Shown here piece after piece: positions 8,967-18,384 of a DNA stretch of 64,000 bases; the first letter of the stretch is position 1; every line of letters starts with the position of its first letter. A model generated the notes under the pieces. It saw only the letters and a program-made list of their open reading frames with translations. It was not told the DNA's origin and searched no databases. The position numbers and the translations under genes are program-made. Source of the stretch: CAYVHB01 sp964450865. Its GTDB lineage: Bacteria; Bacillota; Clostridia; Saccharofermentanales; UBA5734. The stretch is taken from NCBI GenBank assembly GCA_964450865.1, contig CAYVHB010000007.1:48569-112568 (forward strand). The letters run 5' to 3'.

Positions 8967-10130
8967 TCAGATCAGGCTGCTGGCAACATTCAGGAACAGC
9001 GGCGCATGGAACTCCTCGCCACTCGGCACGAGCTGCTGGCCATAGACGCCAACCAGTTCAGCTTGCGGGTCAACAAAAAACCAGGTTCCGGCCATGCCGC
9101 CCCAGCCGAATTCACCGACCTGGCTGGTAGAGCCGGCGGCCGTCGGATCGAGCAAGGTACGCACGCCCAGGCCATAGCCATAACCGGCCAGATGCGTCCA
9201 GTTAAAGTCCTGCAGCTGCTGCGCATTCAGGTGATTGCGCGTCATCATGGCGACGGTCTGGCGGCCAAGAATCTTCTTGGCATCGAGCGTCCCGCCCTGC
9301 TGCAACATCAGGGCAAAACGGGCGTAATCCTCGAGCGTACCGAGCAAGCCGGCCCCACCATACTCGACAGTATCCTGCGGATCAGTGAACAGGCGATCCT
9401 TGATCGGGGCAAACGCCTGGTCGCGGCAGGTATACAGGCCGGCCAGCCGCTCGGTCCAGCCCTCGCGCAGGCGAAAGCCGGTGTTGTTCATTTTCAGCGG
9501 GTCAAAAATCTCATGCTGCATGAAATCACTGAGCCGCTTGCCGGAGATCACCTCGATCAGGGCGCCCAGGACATCATGACTCATTCCGTAAAGCCAGTGT
9601 TCACCCGGATCAAAGGCCAGCGGCACCCGGGCAATTGTTCTGGCCAGGGCCTGGACATCCACGGTTTCGACATCGTTTCTGCCATTCAGCAGTTCACGCA
9701 GCGCGGAGCGCAGCAGCGGGCCATTTGGCGTCTGGGAGTCATCATAGGCGATGCCGGAAGTCATGCAGAACAGATCACGGATGCGCAGCGTTGTCCTGGC
9801 CTTGCGCAATCCGGTGCTGCCGTCAGCCTGGGTCTCCAGGACCTGGCAGTTGGCAAAATCGGGCAGGAAATCGGCGACGGGGTCATTGAGGTTGTAAAGC
9901 CCGCGCTCCAGCAAAATCAGGGCAGCCACGACCGTTACCGGCTTGGTCATTGAATACAGCCGGAAAATCGTGTCCGGCTTGATCGGCCGGCGCCGGGCGA
10001 TATCGGCGTAGCCATAGCCTCCTTCGAAAATAATCTTGCCACGATGGATCACGATAGCTGTACAACCAGGACGAAGACCCATTTTTACAAGTCGGCGCAG
10101 CAAGCTGTCCAGGTTATTGCCTGACCTCAT
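8967..10130 (-). CDS. Serine hydrolase of the beta-lactamase / penicillin-binding protein class C family
   Basis: Likely esterase or D-Ala peptidase-like hydrolase of 387 residues. The nucleophile motif is S60-M-T-K63 in FRLYSMTKPVT, and the tyrosine motif appears in HWLYGMSHDVLGALIE, in the pattern seen in EstB-type esterases. A late GWGGMAGTWFFVDP segment gives the third active-site strand. No signal peptide is visible, so it is probably cytoplasmic, which argues against a cell-wall or antibiotic role. Its start lies two bases after the malQ stop, and its ribosome binding site (GGAG) is inside the malQ end, so the pair is translationally coupled. Confidence 0.85.
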   Translation of the reverse strand: MRSGNNLDSLLRRLVKMGLRPGCTAIVIHRGKIIFEGGYGYADIARRRPIKPDTIFRLYSMTKPVTVVAALILLERGLYNLNDPVADFLPDFANCQVLETQADGSTGLRKARTTLRIRDLFCMTSGIAYDDSQTPNGPLLRSALRELLNGRNDVETVDVQALARTIARVPLAFDPGEHWLYGMSHDVLGALIEVISGKRLSDFMQHEIFDPLKMNNTGFRLREGWTERLAGLYTCRDQAFAPIKDRLFTDPQDTVEYGGAGLLGTLEDYARFALMLQQGGTLDAKKILGRQTVAMMTRNHLNAQQLQDFNWTHLAGYGYGLGVRTLLDPTAAGSTSQVGEFGWGGMAGTWFFVDPQAELVGVYGQQLVPSGEEFHAPLFLNVASSLI

Positions 10131-10132
10131 AC

Positions 10133-11692
10133 TTATTTCTCCATTTCTTTGGCTTTGGTTTGTTTGAAGCGGAAATAGGTTCTATTCAGGTCAGTCATCC
10201 AGGCAACATCGAGCGCCTCCATCTGCGCCGGCGTCAGGCGGAAAAGCCAGTTGCCATCGCCCTTGCCCGGGAAATTGATCCGGGCGGATTCATCGAGGGC
10301 CAGGAAATCCTGGACTGGCGCAACAGCCAGGCGGGCAGCCGAAATCCAGAGGGTCTGCAGGAAACAGCGACAGAAGGCCAGATCCTCGGCGGGTGTCGGT
10401 TCAGGCAGCGGCGCGGCTCCAGCCGGCAGGTTTTCCTGATACCGGACATAGCGATTGACCTGCCGGATCTGCTCCGGCGATGCTGAATGCCACCAGCCAA
10501 TGGTCGTGGTATTATCATGCGTGCCGCTGTAGGCAACCGAGTTGGCAAAATGCTGATGCGGCAGGTCAGCCCCATCAAAGTAGCCATCAAAACCAAACTG
10601 CATAACCTTCATGCCGGGCAGGCCAGTCGCTTTCAGGAAAGCCCGGACATCATCATCAATGTCACCGAGATCCTCGGCAATAATCGGAGCTTCGGGGAAC
10701 GCCGCCAATACGCGGTCGAACAGCTTCATGGCCGGACCCTTTTCCCAGACGCCGACGCGCGCCGTCCTGGCATCGGCTGGCACCGCCCAGTAGGATTCAA
10801 AGCCCCGGAAATGGTCGATCCGCACCACGTCATAAGTCTGCAGGGCAGCCCCGATGCGTTCAATCCACCAGGCATAGCCATCCTGCTCCATCAGTTTCCA
10901 GTTGTAAAGGGGATTGCCCCATAGCTGGCCGTCAGCCGAGAAATAATCCGGCGGTACTCCGGCCACACGCAGGAGATGACTGTTCGCGTCCATTTCAAAC
11001 AGGTTATTCTGGGCCCAGACGTCCGCGCTATCCTGGGCGACGTAGATAGGCATATCGCCGATAAAACCAATGCCCAGACCATTGACGTCAGCTTTCAGGG
11101 CCTGCCACTGGCGGTCAAATTCATACTGGACAAAAGAATGGTAGGCCAGCTCCTGGGCGTGCCGGGCGGAAAAATCAGCCAGGGCCGCCGGCTGATGCCG
11201 GCGCAGGCCGTCATCCGGCCATTGCCACCAGGGAGCATCATTATAAAAGCGCTTGATAGCCCGGAACAGGGCATAATCAGTCAGCCAGGATGTCCTGGAT
11301 TTATATGCGGCAACAGCTGCCCGATCTGACTCGGACAAGCGTAAAAAGGCCTGGTAGAGCAGTTTTTCACGGGTAAAATACAACCATCCATAGTCGACAC
11401 GCGCCGGGTCACCCTGATAGGCTGCGGTCGCCAGTTCAGCGTCGGTCAGCAGCTGGCGGTCCCGTAACTGCTGCAGGTCAATCAGGTAGGGATTACCGGC
11501 ATAAGCCGAAAGGCCCTGATAAGGCGAATCCCCGGCGCTGGTGGGGGTCAGGGGCAGGATCTGCCAATACGCAAATCCAGCCTTGGCAGCCTTGCGGGCA
11601 AAGCGACGGGCATCCGGGCCAAAGCAGCCAATACCCCAGGGACCGGGCAAAGAAAAAATCGGCATCAGAATACCACTGGAACGAAGAAACAT
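10133..11692 (-). CDS. malQ: 4-alpha-glucanotransferase (amylomaltase)
   Basis: GH77 enzyme that transfers glucan segments between maltodextrins. The 519-residue protein begins with the typical RSSGILMPIFSLPGPWGIGC segment and carries the catalytic regions VRIDHFRGFE (nucleophile Asp), IIAEDLGDI (acid/base Glu) and SGTHDNTTTIGW (transition-state Asp). Length is normal for bacterial MalQ. AGGAG lies eight bases before the ATG. It is the first gene of a two-gene operon with the serine hydrolase. No maltodextrin phosphorylase is seen in the window. Confidence 0.95.
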   Translation of the reverse strand: MFLRSSGILMPIFSLPGPWGIGCFGPDARRFARKAAKAGFAYWQILPLTPTSAGDSPYQGLSAYAGNPYLIDLQQLRDRQLLTDAELATAAYQGDPARVDYGWLYFTREKLLYQAFLRLSESDRAAVAAYKSRTSWLTDYALFRAIKRFYNDAPWWQWPDDGLRRHQPAALADFSARHAQELAYHSFVQYEFDRQWQALKADVNGLGIGFIGDMPIYVAQDSADVWAQNNLFEMDANSHLLRVAGVPPDYFSADGQLWGNPLYNWKLMEQDGYAWWIERIGAALQTYDVVRIDHFRGFESYWAVPADARTARVGVWEKGPAMKLFDRVLAAFPEAPIIAEDLGDIDDDVRAFLKATGLPGMKVMQFGFDGYFDGADLPHQHFANSVAYSGTHDNTTTIGWWHSASPEQIRQVNRYVRYQENLPAGAAPLPEPTPAEDLAFCRCFLQTLWISAARLAVAPVQDFLALDESARINFPGKGDGNWLFRLTPAQMEALDVAWMTDLNRTYFRFKQTKAKEMEK

Positions 11693-11795
11693 TCACATCA
11701 CTCCTGACTATTATTTAAATCTGGCCATACATTCTGTCATTTCAGGCCGGCTTCATGCAGTCCGGTGCAAGTCGGGTCAGCTCAGCTTCAGAAAA

Positions 11796-11839
11796 GTGTC
11801 AGGGCTGGTTCAGGATCGTGTCAGGACTGGTTCAGTAAT
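11796..11839. repeat. 22-bp tandem duplication between malQ and the glycosylase gene
   Basis: GTGTCAGGGCTGGTTCAG at 11796 recurs at 11818 with one change (A for G). It lies 48-91 bp past the stop of the glycosylase gene on the minus strand and does not include that stop. Confidence 0.7.
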
Positions 11840-11886
11840 AATACAGATCGATTTCATGTTAAACCTTGCTATTCAAGTGTGTCAAG

Positions 11887-12525
11887 TTACGGTTTGGTCC
11901 GGTCCGGCCGGGATTTGTCGGAATTGGCCTGGACGGGCTGGTCCGCTGTTTCGCGAACCACATGCCAGGCAGCCAGTTTGGCTTCATAGCCCAGGGTATG
12001 GGCCGGGCTGGTGGATGGTAGCTCGCAAGCTGTCAAACCTGCGCGCAGCCCATCCATTGCACGCAAGCCCAGGGGACGCAGGACCAGCCGGTCCATCAGG
12101 CTGGCTGCGGCGTGGCCATTAAAGAAGACCAGGCGAATCTGGGGCCATGCATTTAAAAAGTCAACAAAATCATGGGCTATTGCCTGGCGGATCGCAGCAT
12201 CGGCACTGCCATTGCGTTCGCAAGCATGCAGGACGTCCCACAACGCCACATGATGACCAAGCAGGAACTGGCAGCGCTGCTGATAATCAGCAGCCAGGGG
12301 CGTTGACCAGAGGTCAAAGACAATCCGCCAGAAGGCGTTCTGCGGATGCCCATAGTATTGCTGTTTTTGCAAGGATGCCACGCCGGGCATGGTGCCGAGG
12401 ACCAGGACCGTACTGCGATGATCAACCAATGGCGCAAACGATACGATTCGCTGGTTTCCGCCATCGGCCGGCCCGGCTGCTCCGGACGGTCCTGTCAGAA
12501 TCGGCTGCTCATTTGACTTCATCAT
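11887..12525 (-). CDS. Hypoxanthine/uracil-DNA glycosylase-like protein (UDG superfamily)
   Basis: Base-excision repair enzyme expected to remove deaminated bases (hypoxanthine, perhaps uracil). The UDG-fold motif 1 region is VLVLGTMPGVASLQ, followed by YYGHPQNAFWRI, and the second motif is LPSTSPAH, the pattern of the DNA-deoxyinosine glycosylase group rather than classic Ung. The product has 212 residues from the tandem ATGATG at 12525-12520. A longer open frame runs upstream into the assembly gap, but nothing recognisable lies before this start and the frame there overlaps the kinase gene. The C-terminal 25 residues are a basic, low-complexity tail. Confidence 0.8.
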   Translation of the reverse strand: MMKSNEQPILTGPSGAAGPADGGNQRIVSFAPLVDHRSTVLVLGTMPGVASLQKQQYYGHPQNAFWRIVFDLWSTPLAADYQQRCQFLLGHHVALWDVLHACERNGSADAAIRQAIAHDFVDFLNAWPQIRLVFFNGHAAASLMDRLVLRPLGLRAMDGLRAGLTACELPSTSPAHTLGYEAKLAAWHVVRETADQPVQANSDKSRPDRTKP

Positions 12526-12588
12526 ACAAAATATCCTGTCCGAAACAATGCTGGCATGCAGCCGACCAGGTGGCTGGCACCGGAATAC

Positions 12589-12688
12589 NNNNNNNNNNNN
12601 NNNNNNNNNNNNNNNNNNNNNNNNNNNNNNNNNNNNNNNNNNNNNNNNNNNNNNNNNNNNNNNNNNNNNNNNNNNNNNNNNNNNNNNN
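12589..12688. other. Assembly gap of exactly 100 N
   Basis: One hundred undetermined bases, the conventional size for a gap of unknown length. It lies between the sugar kinase stop (12704) and the glycosylase start (12525). Real sequence, possibly a gene, may be missing here. Confidence 0.99.
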
Positions 12689-12703
12689 ATCCCGTTCATT
12701 TGT

Positions 12704-14137
12704 TTACATTGAGCCGGACTGGTAAACCTGCAGATAACGCTGATAACGTTGTTCATAATAGGCTTTCCGGGTTTCATCCGGCCTGATGACCTTGGCAATC
12801 TCGCCGCCAAAGTCGGCCAGATCTGATAACGCCCCCGCAACATACAGCCCCATGGCGGCTCCCCCCAGGACCGACGCTTGTTCACTGGGCGACAACTCCA
12901 GTGGCTGCTGCAGCATGTCGGCAGCCATCTGACTCCAGACTGCTGACTTCAGGATACCACCCGATAAATTGACATGCCGGATAGGCGTCACCGCGGCCAG
13001 CTTCTCGAAACACTGCCGGACGGTAAACAACACACCTTCCAGTACGGCACTGTATAAATCCCCGATGTCGTGTTCCGGCTGCAAACCGGAAAAGGCCGCG
13101 CGCCGCGCTTCATTCCAGCCGGGACAGCGTTCACCATAGAGAAACGGCAGGAAGACCGGCAGATCCGGGGCCACATGGGCCAGCTGGTCAAGTTCCTGGA
13201 GCGAACGGCCGGCGCCCAGTTTGCGACGGAACCAGTCAAGCGTGTTGGTACCACCGGATGTGGCGGCCCCGGCCAGCCAGCGATCCGCCATGGGTGTACA
13301 ATAACACCATAGACCGCTATCAAGCCGCAGGTCAGGCATCTGGTTCACAACCGTCCGGATGGCACAGCTGGTCCCGACCGAGATGGTCAGACGGGCAGGC
13401 TGCAGCGCGCCGGCGCCGACCTGATTCATCATGCCATCCGCATACGGCAGGGTAACAGGAGTCCCCGGCGCCAGGCCCAGGCGACCAGCCGCCTGGGCGG
13501 CCAAGGGAAAGCTGCCGCGGTCGGGAAACAAGGCCGGCAGCTGGTCTTGCCTGACGCCGGCCAGGCTGAGCATGTCCGGATCCCAGCGCCGCGTTCTGCT
13601 ATCGAGCAGACCGGTACCGGAGGCCATGTTGACCGATGTTGCATAGGCCCCCGTCAGGCGAGTCAGCAGGTATCCGCCCAGATCCGTTACCTGGCAGCCG
13701 GCCAGCTGCAGACCTGTTTCCTGCAAATACATCAGCCGATAAGCGGGGTAGATCGCATGCGGCATGCAGCCGGTCCGATGATACAGGTCAGCTGTCTGCG
13801 CCCGGTCCTCGCGGATGCGGGCGGCAATCGCGGTCCCGCTGGTATCGGCCCAGGTATAGACCGGTGTCTGCGGCACCTGATTCCGGCAGACCAGCAGGCT
13901 ATGCCAGATACTGACAATGGCGACGATATCAATGGACTGGCCGGAGGTCTCAAAGCGGTCAACCACCGTCCGGCCGACCGCGGTAATCGCCTCAAAGATC
14001 CCTGTTGCTTCGAGATTGGCCCCTTGCCGTACCGTATCAGGATAGGGAATGCTGACCAGCTGCACAATGCCCGCATTGTCTGAATAAATCATGGCCTTGG
14101 CCGAAGTCGTACTGGCCTCAAGAACTAATACGTTCAC
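12704..14137 (-). CDS. FGGY-family carbohydrate kinase (gluconokinase/xylulokinase-like)
   Basis: ATP-dependent sugar kinase of 477 residues. It begins VLVLEASTTSAKAMIY, the ATP-phosphate binding strand of the actin-like fold, then has the substrate segment VYTWADTSG and the late ISVGTSCAIR and NLSGGILKSAVWSQMAAD motifs typical of the family. The GTG at 14137 is chosen because GGAGGT lies six bases before it; an upstream ATG at 14170 lacks such a site. The WAD and CMPHAIYPAYRL segments resemble gluconate kinases more than glycerol kinase, but substrate assignment is uncertain. It may stand alone; the gap downstream hides its context. Confidence 0.85.
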   Translation of the reverse strand: MNVLVLEASTTSAKAMIYSDNAGIVQLVSIPYPDTVRQGANLEATGIFEAITAVGRTVVDRFETSGQSIDIVAIVSIWHSLLVCRNQVPQTPVYTWADTSGTAIAARIREDRAQTADLYHRTGCMPHAIYPAYRLMYLQETGLQLAGCQVTDLGGYLLTRLTGAYATSVNMASGTGLLDSRTRRWDPDMLSLAGVRQDQLPALFPDRGSFPLAAQAAGRLGLAPGTPVTLPYADGMMNQVGAGALQPARLTISVGTSCAIRTVVNQMPDLRLDSGLWCYCTPMADRWLAGAATSGGTNTLDWFRRKLGAGRSLQELDQLAHVAPDLPVFLPFLYGERCPGWNEARRAAFSGLQPEHDIGDLYSAVLEGVLFTVRQCFEKLAAVTPIRHVNLSGGILKSAVWSQMAADMLQQPLELSPSEQASVLGGAAMGLYVAGALSDLADFGGEIAKVIRPDETRKAYYEQRYQRYLQVYQSGSM

Positions 14138-14444
14138 GCTGCACCTCCGTGTATAATGATGACAGTTCATGATTGGCGACCGTCTGCCTGTTGTTAATCA
14201 CATAAAATTCACAAAAGGATCAGAATGGCGAGTTTCATGCACACATGCTTTTCACACAGCTATCATAACATGATTCTGATAGCATTTTAATGGCGTAATT
14301 TGCAGTGATCCGGGACTTGCAGCAGCCGCCGCTGACAGATGGCTTATCCGGAAGACGGCAATCCGGACTCTGGCCGGCTTCCGGACAGCAACCGCCACTG
14401 ACAGATGACTTCCGGCAATGAATCGGGAAAAGAGGCATAATGAA
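14138..14444. promoter_or_regulatory. Divergent intergenic region between sugar kinase and MacA-like operon
   Basis: About 300 bp serving both divergent units. It contains a dyad GCTATCA / TGATAGC (14259-14265 and 14277-14283, 11-base spacer), a possible operator, in an AT-rich stretch. It also holds an imperfect direct repeat next to the + strand gene, listed separately. No clear paired -35/-10 could be assigned. Confidence 0.4.
14320..14417. repeat. 32-bp imperfect direct repeat upstream of the membrane fusion gene
   Basis: Bases 14320-14351 (CAGCAGCCGCCGCTGACAGA onward) recur at 14386-14415 with three substitutions and a 2-base deletion. The second copy abuts the ATG at 14418. Unlike the gene-end repeats elsewhere, it sits in a 5' leader. 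Confidence 0.7.
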
Positions 14445-16205
14445 GTGAAAAATCCGCGTAAAAAATGGACGGTCCTGATTGTAGTTCTGATTATCGCATT
14501 GGCCGCTGGCGGGGGACTCTGGTATTATCTGACGCAATCCGGTCAGCAATCGACCGAGTCGACGCAAAAGTATCAGACATATTCGACCAGGACCGGAACG
14601 TTGACGGTGTCTGTGCAGACCACCGGCACAATCGATCCGGGCGCTGATCTGTCGATCCGCGCCGCTGCGGCGGCAATGGTCGCTGACATCCAGGTTGCCG
14701 CCGGCGATACCGTAGCCAGCGGTGATGTCATCCTGACCTATGATCTGCAATCGATACGCGATCATATTAGCCAGCTCGAAACCAGCCTGGCCAGCCTTAA
14801 CAGCCAGCTGACCAGCCAGCAGAGCATCACGGGCTCAACCTATGTGACAGCTCCAGTCAAAGGACGGATCAAGCTGCTCAAGGCGGATGAGGATGACCTG
14901 GTCGCCGAGGTGATGGATACCTATGGCCAGCTTTGCGTGATTTCCACTGACGGCCAGATGAAAGTCACCTTTACACCAGTTGACGGCGTAACACTGGCCA
15001 TTGGTGACAAAGTCAAGGTCGTAATCGGTTCAGCCACCAAAAGCGGCCTGATCACCGATGTAACGGATTCAGGTCAGCTGGTGGCCGTCATTGACAAGGA
15101 CACTTATACGGCAGGCCGGAAAGTCACCATCAAAACCAGCAAAAACAAGATTGCCGGTACCGGTCGCCTCGCGGTGAACAAGCCACTGCCGATTATCGCC
15201 GCGACCGGCTCGATTCAGTCCGTTTATGTTTACGAAAACAAATACGTCTACGCCGGGCGCAGTTTATTCAAGCTTGATGGCACGATCATCAATAGCAGCG
15301 TTTCTGACCTCATGGCCGAGCGTGAAGCCGTCTGGAGCGATCTGAAGACAGCCCGGGCCTTGCTGAAAAAGCCGACGGTGCAGGCGACACAGCCTGGAAT
15401 CATCAGCTCCGTCGCGGTATCGGCCGAGCAATCTGTCAAAGATGGAGATATCCTTTATACGCTTTACCCGGAGAAGCAGTATATCATGACTATCCCGGTC
15501 GACGAGCTGGATATTGCCAACATCAAGCTGGGCCAGGTTGCAAGCATTACAGTGGATGCCTTTAACAATAAGTCTTACACCGGCAAGGTCAGCCGGATTT
15601 CCAGCCTGGGTACCAGCAGCAATTCGGTCACCACCTACGATGTCACCATCACAATCGAGAATCCGGACAGCCTGCTGCCAGCGATGAACGCCAGTTGCGA
15701 GGTCGTCATTGAGCAAGCCGACAATGCCGTTCTGGTTCCGATCGCCGCTTTGCAGTCCAGTGGCGGCAAACGCTATGTGCTGGCCAGGAGCGCGTCAGCT
15801 TCCGGCAGCAGCGGCACGTCAGACACCAGCACTAGTCAGGTTACGAATAGTTCTGCTGGTCCAGCTGGCAATGCCGGCACATCGGCTTCCGGCAGCAACA
15901 GCCCGTCAGGCGGCAGGAATTCAGCAAACGCCGGAAAAAGTATTGTCAGTGATACAACCGGCTATTCACGGGTTGAAGTCACCATCGGGCTCGTCAACGA
16001 CACCTACGCCCAGATTTTGACCGGCTTGAATACCGGCGATGAGATCCTGGTGCCGATCACGACTTCTGACGCCAATACGAACACCATGATGCCGGGGCTG
16101 GGTGGCCTGGCTGGTGATACAGGTAGTGGTCAGCGGCCACCTGACGGATCGTTTCCCAGTCGGACGGGTGGCCAGAACCAGAGCGGCAGAAGCACGGGTG
16201 GCTGA
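14445..16205 (+). CDS. Membrane fusion protein (MacA/HlyD family) of an ABC efflux system
   Basis: Periplasm-side or extracytoplasmic adaptor of a MacAB-like exporter. After a basic start there is one membrane anchor (WTVLIVVLIIALAAGGGLWY), a beta-barrel/lipoyl half around DIQVAAGDTVASGDVIL, a short coiled coil (ISQLETSLASLNSQL), then the second lipoyl and barrel domains ending ITGLNTGDEILVP. A Ser/Gly/Ala-rich stretch of about 60 residues interrupts the C-terminal barrel region, and the protein ends in another Gly/Ser-rich tail. GTG at 14445 with AGAGG nine bases upstream is preferred; an in-frame ATG at 14418 would add nine residues but has no clear site. ATPase and permease genes follow. 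Confidence 0.85.
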   Translation: MKNPRKKWTVLIVVLIIALAAGGGLWYYLTQSGQQSTESTQKYQTYSTRTGTLTVSVQTTGTIDPGADLSIRAAAAAMVADIQVAAGDTVASGDVILTYDLQSIRDHISQLETSLASLNSQLTSQQSITGSTYVTAPVKGRIKLLKADEDDLVAEVMDTYGQLCVISTDGQMKVTFTPVDGVTLAIGDKVKVVIGSATKSGLITDVTDSGQLVAVIDKDTYTAGRKVTIKTSKNKIAGTGRLAVNKPLPIIAATGSIQSVYVYENKYVYAGRSLFKLDGTIINSSVSDLMAEREAVWSDLKTARALLKKPTVQATQPGIISSVAVSAEQSVKDGDILYTLYPEKQYIMTIPVDELDIANIKLGQVASITVDAFNNKSYTGKVSRISSLGTSSNSVTTYDVTITIENPDSLLPAMNASCEVVIEQADNAVLVPIAALQSSGGKRYVLARSASASGSSGTSDTSTSQVTNSSAGPAGNAGTSASGSNSPSGGRNSANAGKSIVSDTTGYSRVEVTIGLVNDTYAQILTGLNTGDEILVPITTSDANTNTMMPGLGGLAGDTGSGQRPPDGSFPSRTGGQNQSGRSTGG

Positions 16206-16287
16206 AAAGGGGAATACTGAAAACACCGGATTTGTCGGCAAGCGTGCCGGCGGTAGCTAATTCCGGCCGGTAAAAGGAGCAGATACT

Positions 16288-17124
16288 ATGGGCAAAATCC
16301 GCAATGGTCTGGTCACCCGGAGTCCACAGCCCGCCGGGGCTGGCGCAGACGGACGGGCGATGATCGAGCTGACCAATATTTCCAAAGCATACAGCATGGG
16401 CCATCAGACGCTGCTGGTCCTGAAGTCTGTCAACCTGAAAATCAAGGCTAATGAATTCGTGGCGATCGTCGGTCCGTCAGGCAGTGGAAAATCCACGCTG
16501 ATGAATATCCTGGGTTGTCTGGACCAGCCGGATGAGGGCGATTACTACCTCGATGGTGAGAACGTGGCCGAATGCAGCGACCGCCAGCTGGCTACTATCC
16601 GCAACCGCAAAATCGGTTTTATTTTTCAGCAGTTCAACCTGCTGAGCAAGCTTTCGGCCCTGGAAAATGTCGAGTTGCCGCTCGTCTACCAGGGGGTTGC
16701 CGCTCATGAATGCCGCCAGCGGGCCCTGGCCGAACTGACTCGCGTCGGCCTGGCTGACCGGGTCAAGCATAAACCCAATGAACTCTCCGGTGGCCAGCAG
16801 CAGCGTGTGGCCATCGCCCGTGCGCTCGTCACACGGCCGGCGCTGTTGCTGGCTGACGAACCGACAGGCAACCTGGACTCCCGTTCCGGGCGGGAAATCC
16901 TGGAATTGCTGCACCGGCTGCACGACGAAGGCCACACCATTGTCATGATTACGCACGATCGATATATTGCTGAAGCGGCAGCCCGGCGGGTGATCATTTA
17001 TGATGGTGTGGTCAGTGAAGACGCCGGGGCTGGCCATCCAGGAGCCGGAAGCGGCTCCGGAACCGGCGCCAGTCAGCCGGACAGCTCCAGACAGCTGCTC
17101 AGTGAGGATGTGATCGACGCATGA
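16288..17124 (+). CDS. ABC transporter ATP-binding protein, MacB/LolD type
   Basis: ATPase of the export system. Motifs: Walker [10 protein letters not shown], signature [15 protein letters not shown], Walker [14 protein letters not shown], and the switch histidine in MITHD. The core is the usual 225 residues. It has a 24-residue N-terminal extension (the more typical start would be the internal ATG of [11 protein letters not shown]) and a Gly/Ser-rich C-terminal tail. AAAGGAG lies nine bases before the ATG at 16288, supporting the long form. Its stop overlaps the permease start by four bases. Confidence 0.93.
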   Translation: MGKIRNGLVTRSPQPAGAGADGRAMIELTNISKAYSMGHQTLLVLKSVNLKIKANEFVAIVGPSGSGKSTLMNILGCLDQPDEGDYYLDGENVAECSDRQLATIRNRKIGFIFQQFNLLSKLSALENVELPLVYQGVAAHECRQRALAELTRVGLADRVKHKPNELSGGQQQRVAIARALVTRPALLLADEPTGNLDSRSGREILELLHRLHDEGHTIVMITHDRYIAEAAARRVIIYDGVVSEDAGAGHPGAGSGSGTGASQPDSSRQLLSEDVIDA

Positions 17125-18287
17125 AATTGACCCAGGCGTTCAAAATGGCCATTTTATCGATCCTGTCCAGCAAGATGCGTTCATTTCTGACCATGCTCGG
17201 CATTATCATCGGTGTGACATCGGTCACCATGCTGGTATCCATCAGCCAGGGCACAACCAGCAACATCACCAGCCGGATAGCCAATCTTGGCTCCAATCTG
17301 CTGACCGCCAATATTCGCACCCAGCGACCAGTGGATCTGAATCTGGACGACCTCGAAAGCCTGCAAGGTACCATGGGCATTGCCGGGATTGCCCCGGTCG
17401 TGACGTCCAGCGTCACCGCCAAGGGCGGCGATAATACATACGATACCACGATTGAAGGCACGGTCGAAGGATTTGATAAAATCCGCAACCTGACGGTCGA
17501 ATCCGGACGGTTTATCAACGATATCGACCAGGATTATCGTACCCATGTGGCTATCCTGGGCAGCGACGTCGCTGACGAGCTGTTCGGCACAAACCAGTGC
17601 CTGGGGCAGTCCATCGAGCTGTCCGGCCGCCAGTTCCTCGTCGTTGGTGTCCTTCAATCCTCAGGCAGGTCGTCATTCGGTTCCAATGATGATCGCGTTA
17701 TCATACCCTTCTCCACTGCCCAGCGTCTGTTAAAAGTCAATCGGATTTCGACTTTTTATGTTTCAGCCGAATCAGCCGAAACCGTTGACCTGGCCGAAAC
17801 AGCCATCAATAGCTTTTTGTTGCGGATTACCGGAGATAGCGATTATTATTCCGTTTTCAACCAGACAACGATCCTCGAGACCGTCAGCTCGGTCACAGCA
17901 ACGCTTTCCCTGATGCTGGGCGGTATTGCCGGCATTTCCCTGCTGGTTGGCGGTATCGGTATCATGAACATCATGCTGGTTTCGGTCACCGAACGAACGC
18001 GGGAAATCGGCATCCGCAAATCGATCGGGGCCCAGCGTCTCGATATCATGATCCAGTTCCTCATCGAGGCCGTCTTTATCTCAGTCCTGGGCGGATTGCT
18101 CGGAATCCTGCTGGGCATGATCGGCATGCAGGTCATCTCACAGGTCATGGATACCGCGATGGGCATCACCCCGGCTGTCGGGCTGCTGGCTCTCGGCTTT
18201 TCGATCATTGTCGGTGTCGTATTCGGCATCTATCCGGCCGCCAAGGCCTCCCGCCTGCGGCCCATCGAAGCCCTGCGCTACGAATGA
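17121..18287 (+). CDS. ABC transporter permease, MacB/FtsX type
   Basis: Membrane subunit of the exporter: an N-terminal membrane helix (residues 18-40), a large extracytoplasmic domain (MacB-PCD type, 45-260), then three C-terminal helices of the FtsX domain beginning at SLMLGGIAGISLLVGGIGIMNIML, followed by the cytoplasmic loop VTERTREIGIRKSIGAQ. The total of 388 residues is typical. Together with the preceding adaptor and ATPase it forms a complete three-gene system. The cargo is unknown; related systems move peptides, lipids or antibiotics. A strong terminator follows within 45 bp. Confidence 0.93.
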   Translation: MKLTQAFKMAILSILSSKMRSFLTMLGIIIGVTSVTMLVSISQGTTSNITSRIANLGSNLLTANIRTQRPVDLNLDDLESLQGTMGIAGIAPVVTSSVTAKGGDNTYDTTIEGTVEGFDKIRNLTVESGRFINDIDQDYRTHVAILGSDVADELFGTNQCLGQSIELSGRQFLVVGVLQSSGRSSFGSNDDRVIIPFSTAQRLLKVNRISTFYVSAESAETVDLAETAINSFLLRITGDSDYYSVFNQTTILETVSSVTATLSLMLGGIAGISLLVGGIGIMNIMLVSVTERTREIGIRKSIGAQRLDIMIQFLIEAVFISVLGGLLGILLGMIGMQVISQVMDTAMGITPAVGLLALGFSIIVGVVFGIYPAAKASRLRPIEALRYE

Positions 18288-18328
18288 CATGTTCCGGCTG
18301 GTAATCCGGCGCAGCTCATCATTTCACA

Positions 18329-18370
18329 GAAAACAAAACCCCGGGGCACCACTCCCGGGGTTTTGTTTTC
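18329..18370. terminator. Perfect 17-bp bidirectional terminator
   Basis: Bases 18329-18345 (GAAAACAAAACCCCGGG) pair without mismatch with 18354-18370; loop of 8. The A/T-rich outer parts give a T-rich tract on both strands, so it can end the + strand export operon and the - strand buk-ptb-ilvN operon. Confidence 0.9.
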
Positions 18371-18384
18371 TAAAGGAGGAAACT

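Noticed and set aside
8922..9953. A 343-codon + strand open frame opposite the serine hydrolase
   Set aside because: Shadow of the real gene on the minus strand; no ribosome site and no recognisable protein.
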